Shown: piece after piece, positions 10,896-22,800 of the stretch
How the letters are laid out: every line of letters starts with the position of its first letter
Position numbering within the stretch: the first letter of the stretch is position 1
Assembly (NCBI RefSeq): GCF_000002995.4
Contig: NW_025062479.1
Span: 2,997,721 to 3,061,720, forward strand
From: Brugia malayi
Taxonomy: Eukaryota; Nematoda; Chromadorea; Rhabditida; Onchocercidae
Direction of reading: 5' to 3'
Length of the DNA: 64,000 nt
The notes under the pieces: model-generated
The model's database searches: none
Seen by the model: only the letters and a program-made list of their open reading frames with translations
Told to the model about the DNA's origin: nothing
Position numbers and translations under genes: made by a program

Positions 10896-13559
10896 ATGGA
10901 GTCGAAGGATGTTGGTGAATTAACCAAACCAAATGGTTATGATGTGGAAGGCAAGGAATTTATCAGTGCTCTTCCTAAAAGCATTAAACGACGAGTTCAA
11001 GCATTGAAGAAATTGCAAGTCGAGGGTTTGTGTATATTTCATCGTATTTTTCATTCACACATTTACTTGGCTTTTATGTAGAATGGTGTGGAGATGGAAA
11101 TCAATAAAAAAATTCTGAAGTAAGCAAAAAAGTGAAGATTTTGAGAAGTTAACAGTGATGAGGGATAATAAATCATGAATGCAGGTCATGAAGTGATTAT
11201 TTCGAATATTATTGAGGCTCTGTTTAGGTATTAATGTTGAAGCTCATTTCTATGAACGTGTGCATCAGTTAGAGGTAGAATTTGCTCCTATGTTCAATGC
11301 TTTGCATGTTAAGGTAAATTGTTCTTTTTTCTGTTTGGTCTTCTCTATTACAATCATTGGTCTTGAAATAAATCGATAACAAAAGTTATCAGATTGTTAG
11401 CAGTCTCAGGAGGACTGATAGTTTTGCCACAGCACAACCGCAGGAATGTGCACAATGATGCTTAGTGATTTGCTGTTCACCACTCCCCTTTCATACAGAT
11501 AGTGAGATAATTTGCATACTGTATACTGCTGGTTTTAATTGTTCATGTTTCTGCAACAGTGGGTTGAGCTTGTTACATGTTATTTTAGATTAGAATAAGT
11601 TCAATAGATTTGATGAACTTTAAAGGTTTTAAAGAGCGATACAGCCTCCTTTGACGACCGATGGACCACAATACTTGGGGTTTATTTTATTTATCCTTAC
11701 AGAGAAAAGCGATTATAACGGGTACATATGAACCCACTGATGACGAGACTAATTATCCGATTCTTCATGGTTATACAAAGGAAGAAATCGAGGTGACTAT
11801 TCAGTTTTGCAGATCATCTTTTAAAAGTGCCTGTTTTAAAAATAGACACTTTTGAAAATGGATCCTATTTTAAAAAAATTAAAATGCAAATTATTTTATA
11901 AATATCTTTATTTGTTGTCCTTGGGATGTTTTTGGATTTATTTTCAGCAAATGGAAAAAGCATCAGCCCCGGAGCCTAACCAGCCAACAAAAGGTGTTCC
12001 AAATTTTTGGTTGCACCTGCTTAAAAATGTAGATCACGTTTGTGAGATGATCCATGAACATGATGAACCAGTACTTCAACATCTCATTGACATAACATGT
12101 GACGTTCAGGCTAACCCGGATGTAAGATTTCATCATGAATATTAAAGTGTGTGGTCATCGATAAGATTCTAATTTGGCATTTTTTTCTGGGTAGCGAAGT
12201 GGGTATTGCAAGGTGTAATTGAAGTTTTGTGGAAATGTTTGTTGTTTGGTATATGTTGGGTTTTAGACATCTGTGGTTTTTATTGGATGAACTTTTTAGT
12301 CATATACCCTGACATTCCATTTCGAACCCAATGAATATTTCACTCAGACAGAGTTGAAGAAATTTTATACCCTACAAGTTGCTCCGGATGAAGACGATAT
12401 TTTTGATTACGATGGTCCAGTAATAATTAATGCTAAAGGGTAAGTTATATTTGATTTTTCCTAATGGTCAGTATTTATCTATGGTGCAACCTGGCCGAGA
12501 AAATCGCTAAACTGCTAGTTGGGAGGCATATATATGTCATCTTACCAAAAGTTGCAGTATTTTAGAATGCCATTGTTAATTTTATATGCTATATTTACAG
12601 TACCGAAATAGATTGGAAAGAGGGAAAAAACGTTACAAAGAAAATTATTAAGAAAAAGCAGAAGAAAGGCAGCGCTGCTGGTCGTTTCATTACGAAAACT
12701 GTGAAAGCTGACTCTTTCTTCAACTTCTTCGACCCTCCACTCATGGAAAATAAGAATGAAATCAGTGGAAATGATGATGTTAGTATAATCGTGCTTCGTT
12801 TTTTTTTTTTTTTTTTATATTAATGTATTTTCAGACATTTTTAGTTTATTCGAAAATCAAACATTTTATGGGTTACGATATAGGCATTCACTGTAACAGA
12901 ATATAGAAGGTTGTTGAGCGAACTACGGTGATAAATTCAGGTTATGAACTATTAGTGACAGCTTCCTGCTCCTTCTGGTTCATTAATCTTTAATTTCAGG
13001 ACATTGAAACTCAGGAACTGTTGCAAGCTGATTTTGAGATTGGTCAGCTATTCCGTGACCAAATTGTGCCTAGAGCAGTGCTGTTTTACACAAAGGAAGC
13101 AATGGATGAAAATGAAATTTTCGATTATGATGCGGATGAAGATGAAGATGAGGTTCTTTGTTTGAAATATATCATTCATAGCGATCTAAAATTTAATGTG
13201 GTTGGGTTCATACTAAATGTGCGCTTCCAGAACCATCCCTTGCAGCCTATTCTGTTGTTGTAGGTAGTTTTTTAACCTGCCATCAACACTGGCTCATTAA
13301 TAATCATTATTTTATGTATTTAGTAGTACATAACCGGTACCACAACCACACTCCTCCGAATAAATTTCTGCATTAACTTCATTTTCCTCTGGATCAAGAG
13401 AACTATTATGTTTCAGTTTTCCTGCACCTTGTTGTAACATTGGATTTAGCGGAAATTATTTTGATCATATCCAGTTTTTTAAGAATATTCATTGTTGCAA
13501 ATTTTTTAAACAGGTGATTGTTTCAGACGGAACTGTTTGACGAAAGTGATAATGCATAA
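10896..13559 (+). CDS. nap-1: Nucleosome assembly protein 1 (NAP1 family histone chaperone)
   Basis: Histone chaperone that binds H2A-H2B and helps assemble nucleosomes, shuttling between cytoplasm and nucleus (family knowledge). Eight exons keep one frame: 10896-11025, 11228-11313, 11703-11792, 11948-12121, 12300-12439, 12601-12778, 13000-13152 and 13527-13559, giving 327 residues. Visible landmarks in order: FISALPKSIKRRVQALKKLQ (dimerisation-helix start), EAHFYERVHQLEVEFAPMF, ITGTYEPTDDE, KGVPNFWLHLLKNV, IHEHDEPVLQHL, LTFHFEPNEYFT, IDWKEGKNVTKK, FFNFFDPP, DFEIGQLFRDQIVPRAVLFY, then a short acidic tail (DADEDEDE). Every exon end has a GT donor and an AG acceptor, with matching phases. The last exon (10 residues, acidic) is inferred from phase and splice site. 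It is the first gene of a same-strand set of three. Confidence 0.95.
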
Positions 13560-13977
13560 ATTCTGTCGTCGGAACTATCTGCTTAATAAAATTACTCAAT
13601 GCTGTACTGTCAAATTGTTTTGCTCCGTTTTAATATTTTTGATGAAGTGTTTGCAACTGTGAAATTTTTTGATGAATGTATTCCATTGTGTTTAAAAGAA
13701 AGAGATTTATTAAAATCCTTCGTTGTGCATTTGATAACATTCACTACTGTTTGTGTTTTTGGCATACGGTACTCAGAACTATGAAAATTGGAATACTTGA
13801 TGCGATGTTTTGATTCCCTAAGAGTATTTTGGTAGTATGGGGGGTTTTATAAGTTGCTGAATTGCGGATCTGAAGGACTTAATTTATGAACTTATGCGGT
13901 ACAGTTATCAGTATTGGCCTAATGTATTAGTTATCGTTATGGTATTGATGTATTCATGAGAAACAGGTAAAGATGCA

Positions 13978-15483
13978 ATGGACGAAGTGAAAGCTCTGAA
14001 AATTCTGGATAGATTATCCCATGTAAATATTGATAATCCGGATCTAGCAACTCTGTCGAGGAATGGGGTCTTGCTTGACCGCTCACTTTATTCGCTTCCG
14101 GATTGTGCAGTGCGTCGTCGTTTTTTTTCTATCGTTGAATGTTTCCTTATTAGCTTGTGGCAGAAAAGCTGTTTTGGTTATAAACATTTGGGTGAGGAGA
14201 CGCATCACGTAGTTTCCGTATTTGGCATTTTGAAAGATATTGTGTTGGAAATTTGTTTCAGTGCCGGTATGTGTCCATTTTCTGTCTATTACTTTTAAAT
14301 TTTCTTAGCATTTCTGTTGAGGTTCCCTTTTTGGACTACACCTTTTGTACCGCTGGTAAAATTGTCTTATGTTAAAACCCTGCATGTCATTTGAATCTTT
14401 CTGTAGCTTGTTAAACTGATCGCTGTTAGATAATGGTTATAATGTATTATTCCACTCGCTGGAATCAAAATATAATAATGATTTCATCTGTCTTAGATAT
14501 TCGTATCTATAATTTTTATATTATGATCTCATTTTATAGACACCGTATGGTTTGGTGGTGAACAGTTATGCCTTAAAACAAATCCACTGAATAATGCAAT
14601 AGTGTTCCTCAGTTGCTGTTGGCATGCAGCTGCACTTGTTATCAATATATGCAGTTAGTGTGAACTTTGCGTTTTATTTGTGGCAGTTTGTGTTTATTTT
14701 ACTGGGATTAGTCGTCCATTTACACAAAAATAGCTGCAGAAATGAGAGCTTTACAAATTCTTTAAACTGCTTTTCATTGCGATTTTTTTTTTTGAAAGAA
14801 ATTGATGACATTTCTATATTCGTTTGATAGCCACTTGTTTTCAGATACTAGTGAAATTCAGGATTTATTAAAAACTTCGACTCGATTGATTCCACAGCAT
14901 AGTTGTTTGTCAATAGCCTTATTGACGCAGGATGAAAGATGCCTTTCTACTGCTGTTGCATTCTTGCGTATGGAAACTGCTGAAATGTAAATTTCTAAAA
15001 TTGATACAAAAGATTTTTTAGCGATACTGATTCGTGTAATGGACAATGATGCAATTTGTGGTGTGATGCGTTTTAGTTTGCCGTTCAGTACGCAGTGAAC
15101 AAGTTTCTCTTGCTTATGACTTGAAAAAACTATTTTATTAGAGTCAGTGCTTGGGGGAATTCATGCAATTTGAAAATGAAAATAAATTAGACAGAATCTG
15201 GCTGAAGTAAAACTTAACTGAAGTTGATATTTCAGAGAGGTGATTTCGTTTGAAAAAACTAGTTTGATAGCAGAATGACTTGAACATCAGCAAATTAATT
15301 AAAGGAATTAATTACTCTTAAATTTTAGTGACACACCACCTCAGCTTAAAGCCATGCGGTTGTTCCGGCACACTTTATTTTCAATCGCTTATGACCATAA
15401 GGTATGGTATTCAGTTCTAGTATCTACCTTATTTAATTTATTATCCTTTTTCAGTAAAGGAAGATTTTTACGAAAATGAATTC

Positions 15484-15518
<35 letters not shown>

Positions 15519-16637
15519 TAGCCACCTATTTTGAAATTAACCACATATTTTGAAATCACTGGCATAGGCTGTTGTTATTTACTATATCTTATTGTTCTGC
15601 TTTTATTCAAAAATTTGCACAGGTAATTCTGGATTGGCTCTATTCAGAATTTGCCGCTGTACCCTTTGTATTGCGTCTCCTCAAAATGCTGATCAAACAA
15701 CAGAAGGATGACGATAAGCAACAGTATAGCAGTTTTTCGTGTTTGCAGTATGTTTCTTCATGTGATTCTGAGTGACAATAACGGACTTGCTTGGTGCATA
15801 TGATAGTACTGACTCCTAAACGCGAACGTATGCTTTGTTTTAATAGATTTTCATTCGGGAGGCAAATTGAAAATTTGGAGTAAAATGGAATATATTTGTT
15901 TAGAAAATTGAATTTTTTTACCGCTGTTTTGTATTCAGCACCTTCAGTTAGTTTAGTCTACAAATTATGGGAGATTTTTAGAAAGCATGATTTGATTGCA
16001 TTTCGTTGATACTTCCTATCATCTTAAGATGTAATGAAAGAAACAAGAAAACTCGGTTTATTCGGAGCAAAACGATTTCTTCCGGTGATGGTCTAACTCT
16101 TTGCATTCAACAACTGCATGGAGATTTACCCGTCACTACCTCCTATACATTCTCCAAGATCGAAAGAGTCTCTAATTTTTTTTTCTTTTTTTTTGATCTT
16201 AGAGGCAGTAAATGGATTAATCATGGGGCACCAGAACTTAAATATTTTGTTATTGAGTTAGGTGGAATTATGCATATTTATGTTAATATTTGGGCATTTC
16301 AATTCTGTTTTATACATAGAACTTCGATAATTCTAAAAGATTTATTAGATTGATGGACCTGTCATCAAATGAAAGAATAATTAGGATGATGTTATAGGAA
16401 GTATGTCTGATGGTGCCTGAACCAAGTGAAGAAGAATCAGGCGATCAGCAAATTGTGAAATGTTTCGAGAACTTACGAGCTTCTTGTATACGTTTGCAAA
16501 ATTCGGGTGATGCCCCGTTTAATGTGATGCCCATAATTCGCATTATTGAGCAGCTGCGGAAGGCAGTAAAGAAGAGTGATACTGTTTTAGCACGCAAGTG
16601 TAGCCACAGGAATTATCAAGAGGCAAATATGACGTGA
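13978..16637 (+). CDS. Lines (LINS1)-like alpha-solenoid protein
   Basis: Probable homologue of the Lines family (Drosophila lines, human LINS1), whose fly member acts in epidermal and hindgut patterning. Exons read: 13978-14266, 14845-14986, 15329-15401, 15623-15747 and 16398-16637; the first four join in phase. Leu-rich helices run throughout (IQDLLKTSTRL, LKAMRLFRHTLF, VILDWLYSEF, FVLRLLKMLI). The C-terminal exon has an acidic stretch (EPSEEESGD) followed by LRASCIRLQNSGDAPFN and IIRIIEQL, which resembles the short conserved Lines C-terminal motif (from memory of the family). The fourth and last exons do not join in phase, so at least one small exon is missing between them; 16048-16084 would fit exactly. 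The protein is about 290 residues, much shorter than fly or human Lines. The start follows AAACAG|GTAAAGATGCA, a possible SL trans-splice site. Confidence 0.55.
15485..15517 (+). repeat. Poly-T run of 33
   Basis: An uninterrupted run of 33 T in the intron before the fourth exon of the Lines-like gene. It is among the longest homopolymers in the window. Confidence 0.95.
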
Positions 16638-17094
16638 CAAAGATGAATTTGTATGGGATCAATGTTTTTGTTCGCATTACAGTTGTGTATTTTGTCTGGA
16701 TTGACTTCGTTTTGGGTTTTTTCCCTTTTTTTTAAAAAAGGAATCGATAAAAAAAATCTAATGGGTACAGATTCTTGTTAATGAAAGTTTCCTCACCAAT
16801 CCATATTTTCCACATGCAATTAAAACTGTCAATCTCCCTTAGCAGTAGTGTTGTGTGGATAGAGTTTCGTGATTAGAGTGCTTCAATAGACGACTGATTA
16901 GTACTGCTTTTAGCGAATTGATTCTGGACCTGGAGTTAACATATTTAGGCGATGCGTTGGTTTGCGTTGTGGAGGTGCGCTGTCACGTGGTGGTGTTGAG
17001 GGTTTGTGAATTTTTAGTTGCTAGGTTAATGGTGTTTGGGTTGACTGCAGCATGGACGTAAGTGGGTTTGTTGAGATCAAGGTGAGCTTTTTAT

Positions 17095-17100
17095 TTGCAG
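17095..17100 (+). promoter_or_regulatory. Splice acceptor just before the SR gene start (possible SL trans-splice site)
   Basis: TTGCAG ends 13 bases before the ATG at 17114, after a T-rich stretch. With no start codon between it and the gene, and with the previous gene ending about 460 bases upstream, it is placed like a trans-splice acceptor of a downstream operon gene. This is inferred; transcript data would settle it. Confidence 0.35.
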
Positions 17101-17113
17101 AGTGGTCCTAACA

Positions 17114-19810
17114 ATGTCGTCATCTGGAAGCGATCGTCATCGATCAAAAAGTCATTCTCCTAGAAGGTCTGTTTGTTCGTTGATAAAAGGAAAGAAGAAA
17201 GTGCTTGGAAAATCAGCAGTTGAGAGAGTTATTCGAGAAACGTATTCGATGATCTCATGATTCATGATAACTTTTTAGCGTTTATTTCATGGGGGATCTC
17301 ATATCTCAATTCTTCCTCTTTGGTATGTATATATACGCTATCAGGATTAGTGCGATAATTTATTTGCGCTGAAGAAACCAAATGTTTTAAAGTTTTAACC
17401 TAAAATAAATCTGGTTAAAGTTGCGCAAATCAAAGCGAAGTCGTTTTTTGGTGGAGGCTTATAGCCTTATAATTTTTGGTTTTCACATACCATACTTCCA
17501 GTGAACGATCTGACTCACGTAGCAATACACCACCTCGTCGTCGTAGCCGTTCAAGATCAGTTGATCGTGCCGCTGAGCAGCTTGGTCGGCTTCATATATG
17601 TAACTTCGATGAGAGTTTGAGAAAAGACGATCTGAAAGATGCATTCGGGTATTTCTTCGAACCTTTTTTCTTTTGGGAAACTGGTATTATGGACGCGTTG
17701 GTTTATTCACACCTGAACCATGTTTTTAAGACTATAATTTTGGGTAAGATTGTGGTATTTTCACATTTCTTCTTGATATACCATCAAATAGATTTGGGAA
17801 CGTTATTCTCTGGTGATTTTTGTAAACTGTTATATAGTTCATAAAATAAGTTTTCTATATTGATGAAGTTATTTAGCAAATTTGGCGACATCGATAATGT
17901 TTGGTTAGCGTCTTATCCACCGCTGTTTGCTTTTGTGACATTCAAAGCGAAGGAAGATGCTGTTGATGCGCTGAAAGAGATGAATAATGCGTGCGTAAAT
18001 TCATAGATGATTGATTTGATATTAATTATTACATAGAGCCTGAAGTACGATGAAGTTGTATTTTACATCAAAAAATTTTGGGTGTGGAGAATAATTTGAG
18101 GTTTGAAGATGTAATGCAATTAGTCTATGTTACCAACTGTTACCGATATGCAGGTACATTGGCAGAAACAAGATTAAGGTGGCTACAGCTCATCCACCAA
18201 GAAAACCAGGTGAACGTGGTCCACCTCGTCGCTATGGTGGTGGCGGTTATCGAGGAGGTGGTGGTCCACGGTTTGTATTTTTCCTAATTTTTTTCTACAA
18301 CTTTCTCTTACACTATGTAATTGTTTGAAATTCGTTTATTCCGCTGTTGGCTGTATAATTCATATTTTAGTTCATATGGTGGATATGGTAGTAGGGGCGG
18401 TGGATATGGTGGAGGAGGTTACGGAGGACGATCAGGAAGTTCTCGCTCGTATGGTGGAGGCGGTTATCGAAGCAGTTACAGTGGCAGCGGAAATGGTAGT
18501 GATCGAAGGTAGGATTTTTGATCGATGAATCGTGTTCAGGATTGTGCATCAGATTGAATCCAAAAGAATTAACGTCTTCCTGCATTTTATGTCATGACTA
18601 TCTTCATCCCTATTTTGATTTCAAAACACACTTCGTGTCTTATGGTATGTATATCTCCGTGATTTCAATCTGAACACAATGAAGTATGTTTGTTTTGAAA
18701 GGTTTCGTTTATTCTAAGAAACGAAACTACTGCCGCTAATGAGCTGATGGGGATTATAAGTAAACCAATAAAACTTCATGCCACTTTCAAGCTGTCAACT
18801 GGTTATGTCGAAAGTTTCTAAAATTCATTTTTCTTTATATTCCAGTACTCAGTCTCTCTTAAATGAAAGGAAAGAAAGCATTGCTTATGTATAAACCGGT
18901 CCGTTCTGCATTGGCCGAACTATGCACACTGGTGTTCGGGTACGAGTGAAATGAGTTATCCTCACTTACGGCTTCTGCCGGCCAAGCCAAATTTTGGTAC
19001 TACTCATACGTAGATGATTCGGTTAACAGTTGTACGGTGGGCGGATACTGGTAGCTTTGACAAAATCGGCTACATTTGATTGTGTAAATTGCTGGATTCC
19101 GCGATGAATAATATTGGTGGTTACATCACAAGATATTCTTTTAAATGAAATATTGGGCATTGTACTACTACAAGTGGTAAGTCCGATTTTGCGCACTTGT
19201 ATTTCTGGGTCCTGCTCCTCAGTACGTTCCTTTTTTGTCTTCGAGATTTTCGGATTATGAAGGCCGTTTTTAGTCTTTTTGCCGGTAATGCTGTAATGTG
19301 ATTTGGTTGTTTGTGGTTTCTGGCATTGTTTCTCTGTGGGCTTTAAAATCATTTAAGTGGTACGTGTCGTGATGTTCAGAATTGTAAACTAATTTTACTT
19401 AAAATTAGCCAGTGCGACATTGGAGTTGTTTCTCAAGTGCCGGTCAGATGTTGCCCCCAAAATAACATCATATCAAATGAGACTCTGCATATCGAATCGT
19501 CACTGGTCCATTTGTCTACCAACATCATGTTTATCAAACTGCTAGTGGTTCATCTGTTTATTAGAGTTTAAAAAACATTTTCTGAAAGCTCGTTATTTTT
19601 GTGTTTTATTGGGCTGGGATCAGTAAACAAAACAGTACGTATTGCATGGGGACTACGTGCTGTGAAATCTGCACTGTTCTGATGCTTAGTAATGTGTTCC
19701 AAGGGGAATCCAGTAAAGGTAAGCTCATTTCTTTCATATTGTCAGCTTCAGTATTTCTGGTGATGGACTCTTTCAGGAGTGGCAGTAATCGATACAGTGA
19801 TCGCCGTTGA
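17114..19810 (+). CDS. SR-type RNA-binding protein: RS region, RRM, RGG/GY tail
   Basis: Nuclear RNA-binding protein, probably a splicing regulator. Six exons in phase: 17114-17166, 17502-17648, 17877-17990, 18154-18270, 18371-18508 and 19777-19810, about 200 residues. Residues 1-40 are an RS-type region (MSSSGSDRHRSKSHSPRR, PPRRRSRSRSVDR). The RRM follows, with RNP2 LHICNF and RNP1-like PLFAFVTF, then NVWLASYPP and AYIGRNKIKVATAHPP closing the domain. The tail is Gly/Tyr/Arg/Ser repeats (GGYGSRGGGYGGGGYGGR). The RS part is N-terminal, unlike classical SRSF proteins where it follows the RRM. If the last intron (18509-19776) is kept, translation stops at 18510-18512 after DRR; if spliced, ten residues (SGSNRYSDRR) are added. 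An unexplained 109-codon minus-strand frame (19023-19352) lies in that intron. Confidence 0.88.
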
Positions 19811-22800
19811 TTCGTCCTACCATTCCATGCAGGCAGTGATTTTTCCTTAAGTCTCTATTGATGTTGTTTTTCAATTTGCTCCATATTTTGAAACCAAAAC
19901 TTTATTTTTCTGTTCAGGTCATGCCAGCAAAAGAAATCTTTTTGTGTCCGGTATTTAAGAGGTTAAAATTTTTTGCGTTGCTGATTTAATTTGCTTTTTC
20001 CGTTTGTTCAGAAATTTGAGTGGTTACAGAGTAATTAAAGAAGAGTTGTTAATGTACGAGCTATATGTTGATAAGATTGCACTATAAAATATACTAACGT
20101 AATTACAAGTGTGTCTGATTGTGCAAACGAAAGTAAAGCAGAAGTTGGACGTGGAATTCGAAAGCAGTTTTGGAAAACATATATAGGATACCGTTAGTAA
20201 TTTGAAAATATTTTGGAGAGTTTGAGATGCTGTGCATGGTCGGATTTGATGCGGAATACTATTGTCAGACGCAGTGGTAGATATGTAACATCCAGTACTG
20301 ATGCATGTAAAACAGAAAAAAAGCCTTGTTGACGAGGATATGCATTAGTTGAAAACTTCCGGAGAGGCATGTAACATTTAACTGTTTAATTAATGTTTTC
20401 TATTTAATTCATTAGTTGAAGGGTTTATTATTTAGCTTTGCATCTTCCTCATCCAAACAACTGGGTATATGGGATTGATTGGTCAGTATTCTATCATTTT
20501 TCCCATGAACATGCTGGGCTGTACAGTCGCATTTGATTTGTGAATATAAAGAAAGAGAAATGTGAAGATTTGTAAACAACGTGATGAGTAATTTTACAAG
20601 ACAAAGCTTTTTTGCCCATTCATGTTGGATTTCTTCGCAGTGAAGCATGAGTTACTGCTGAAGCAAATTTCTGCTGTGACATGGTTTTAATTGCAAATTG
20701 CTGTTTAACATTTGATAATGCGGAAAGGTTTTATATTGTTTTTGAAGAACTTGTATGCTTTTTTTAGGTCTTCAATAATCTGAATCTGAATTAAAAAAGT
20801 GAAAGTTCCGTGCAATATTATTCTAATCTATTCATTATTTGGTACCGAAATCTCGTCTCTGAATTATTTATTACAAGTTATTGAATGCTGGAAGTTGACT
20901 ATGTAAATGTATAAAAATGGGGCAGTTACAATTATTACATCTTATAGGATTCGTTGGAGAATATTCTGTGCATCACTTTTAGAGTTCAGTTAAGGCCATA
21001 CCGATCACTTATTAAAAAGGTTCGAACTCAACCCTGTTCGTAATTGTAAACAGTTCAATTTAAGTTTATTCTCTCAAACTGTGGTATTTAACACGCCCTG
21101 AAATCAGGTGTTTTCGAAACCAGTATAAACGAGACACATTCGGTTTTTGATAGAAGTATGGTCCTTTAACTGAAACAAATATGGTAAACCTCAGGTATGT
21201 TATAAATTACATTCTAGATAATGTTGATTGTTTGCGTGAATGATTCAGTGCAAATTACTATACATAATCATTTGGGGGATTATTGATTATTGATAACCTA
21301 CTTTTTATGCAAATGAATTGATAAGTAAGAAAGAAATGGTCACAAATTCATGCGTTTCTTTGAAATAACAATGAAACAATGAGAATTTCTGGAATACACC
21401 TGCATGATTACATTGTGGCAAATCTGGCGCTTTTGTCCATGTATTTGTGTAGTAAAAAAAAAGTATTTGTCTCTCCAGATCAGTAATCGAGAGTTTACTG
21501 ATCTGGAGTGATTTATTTGATGTATATGTAAAATTTGGAATAACACAGGAATATAATATTTCCTTTATTAACAGAAGCAACAATATAATAAATTTATAAA
21601 AATTGAGGTACAAATTGAGCTGATTACAAGTGGAAGTGATCCCTTTTTGGTTGATTGCAATTGTTTTAGCGCAACATATATATATATATATATTGTTGAA
21701 CTAGGAGTGGTGATGATAAATTCTTTGTTGGGTTTCAAAGATAGTGACAGGTCATAATGTAAAAATGGAAAAGGGGAGGTAATTTAAGGTTTAAATACCA
21801 ATTAGGGTACAATGTAGAAAGGGTTTACAGTATGTGCATACTTAAAACAAAGAATTTATGTATAAGCATTATTTGCGAAGGGTTCATCAACCATATTTCT
21901 TACCTTAATTCTTTTTATTTTAATTTTTTTTTTACTTTTTTACTCGATATATATATTTATATATTTTAATATTTTAGATTTTACTCTAAAATTTTGCGAC
22001 AACTTGTGCTTATGTCTGAAATAATTCTGCTATAAACACGATATATTATAGAATATATTGTTCTAACAATATGAAATAAAAATAAGCGGATATTTCATAC
22101 ATAACACTGCATGAGTTTACAACTACAAATTTTGGGATTAATAAATAAATGGAAAACTTATTGTTTTTCTGGAAAAGTAATTGAAAGTTATTAGTTAACA
22201 AAAAATGATTCAAAAAATCACGATTGACATTATGACTATCTTTTGGTTAATTCATGTAATCATCAGTTTATTCATTTGAAAAAAAAAATTATGGTTTATT
22301 TGTGATGAGTAAGTGAAGAAGGGAATGCATGCATAAAGTTGATTTACGATAAAAATGAAAATGAACATGCATGTTTGTTGTTACTAAGTAATTGAAACAA
22401 TTCCCATATGAAATGCCGGAATGACTTTTGTCAGAAGAATGTCTGATAATTTAAACATTAATTTGCGGGTTTCATCTTTGATCCATTAATATACTCTTTT
22501 CATCGAAATATTTCAAAGTTTTGTAATTTTACAAAACTTGACAAGTTGCAAATTTTTTTTTCAAGTTTATAATATTTAAAAAAAAAAAAATAGTAATTTA
22601 GCATTCTGCTTAATCGAGTTATAAACAAGTATGTTTGAGATCTCTTTTTAATTTGAAAGGCATTTCCAAATTAACTTTTAATGAACAAATATCCTTCGCA
22701 ACTTAATGATTTGTAAAAAAACAAATATCGAAAAGATGAATTTTTAATTTCAAATCTCATTAAAAAATCGAATAAATATGGTCAGTACAAAATATCTTTT

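Noticed and set aside
21000..21045. T-loop-like GGTTCGAACTC suggesting a tRNA
   Set aside because: No matching acceptor, D or anticodon stems around it.
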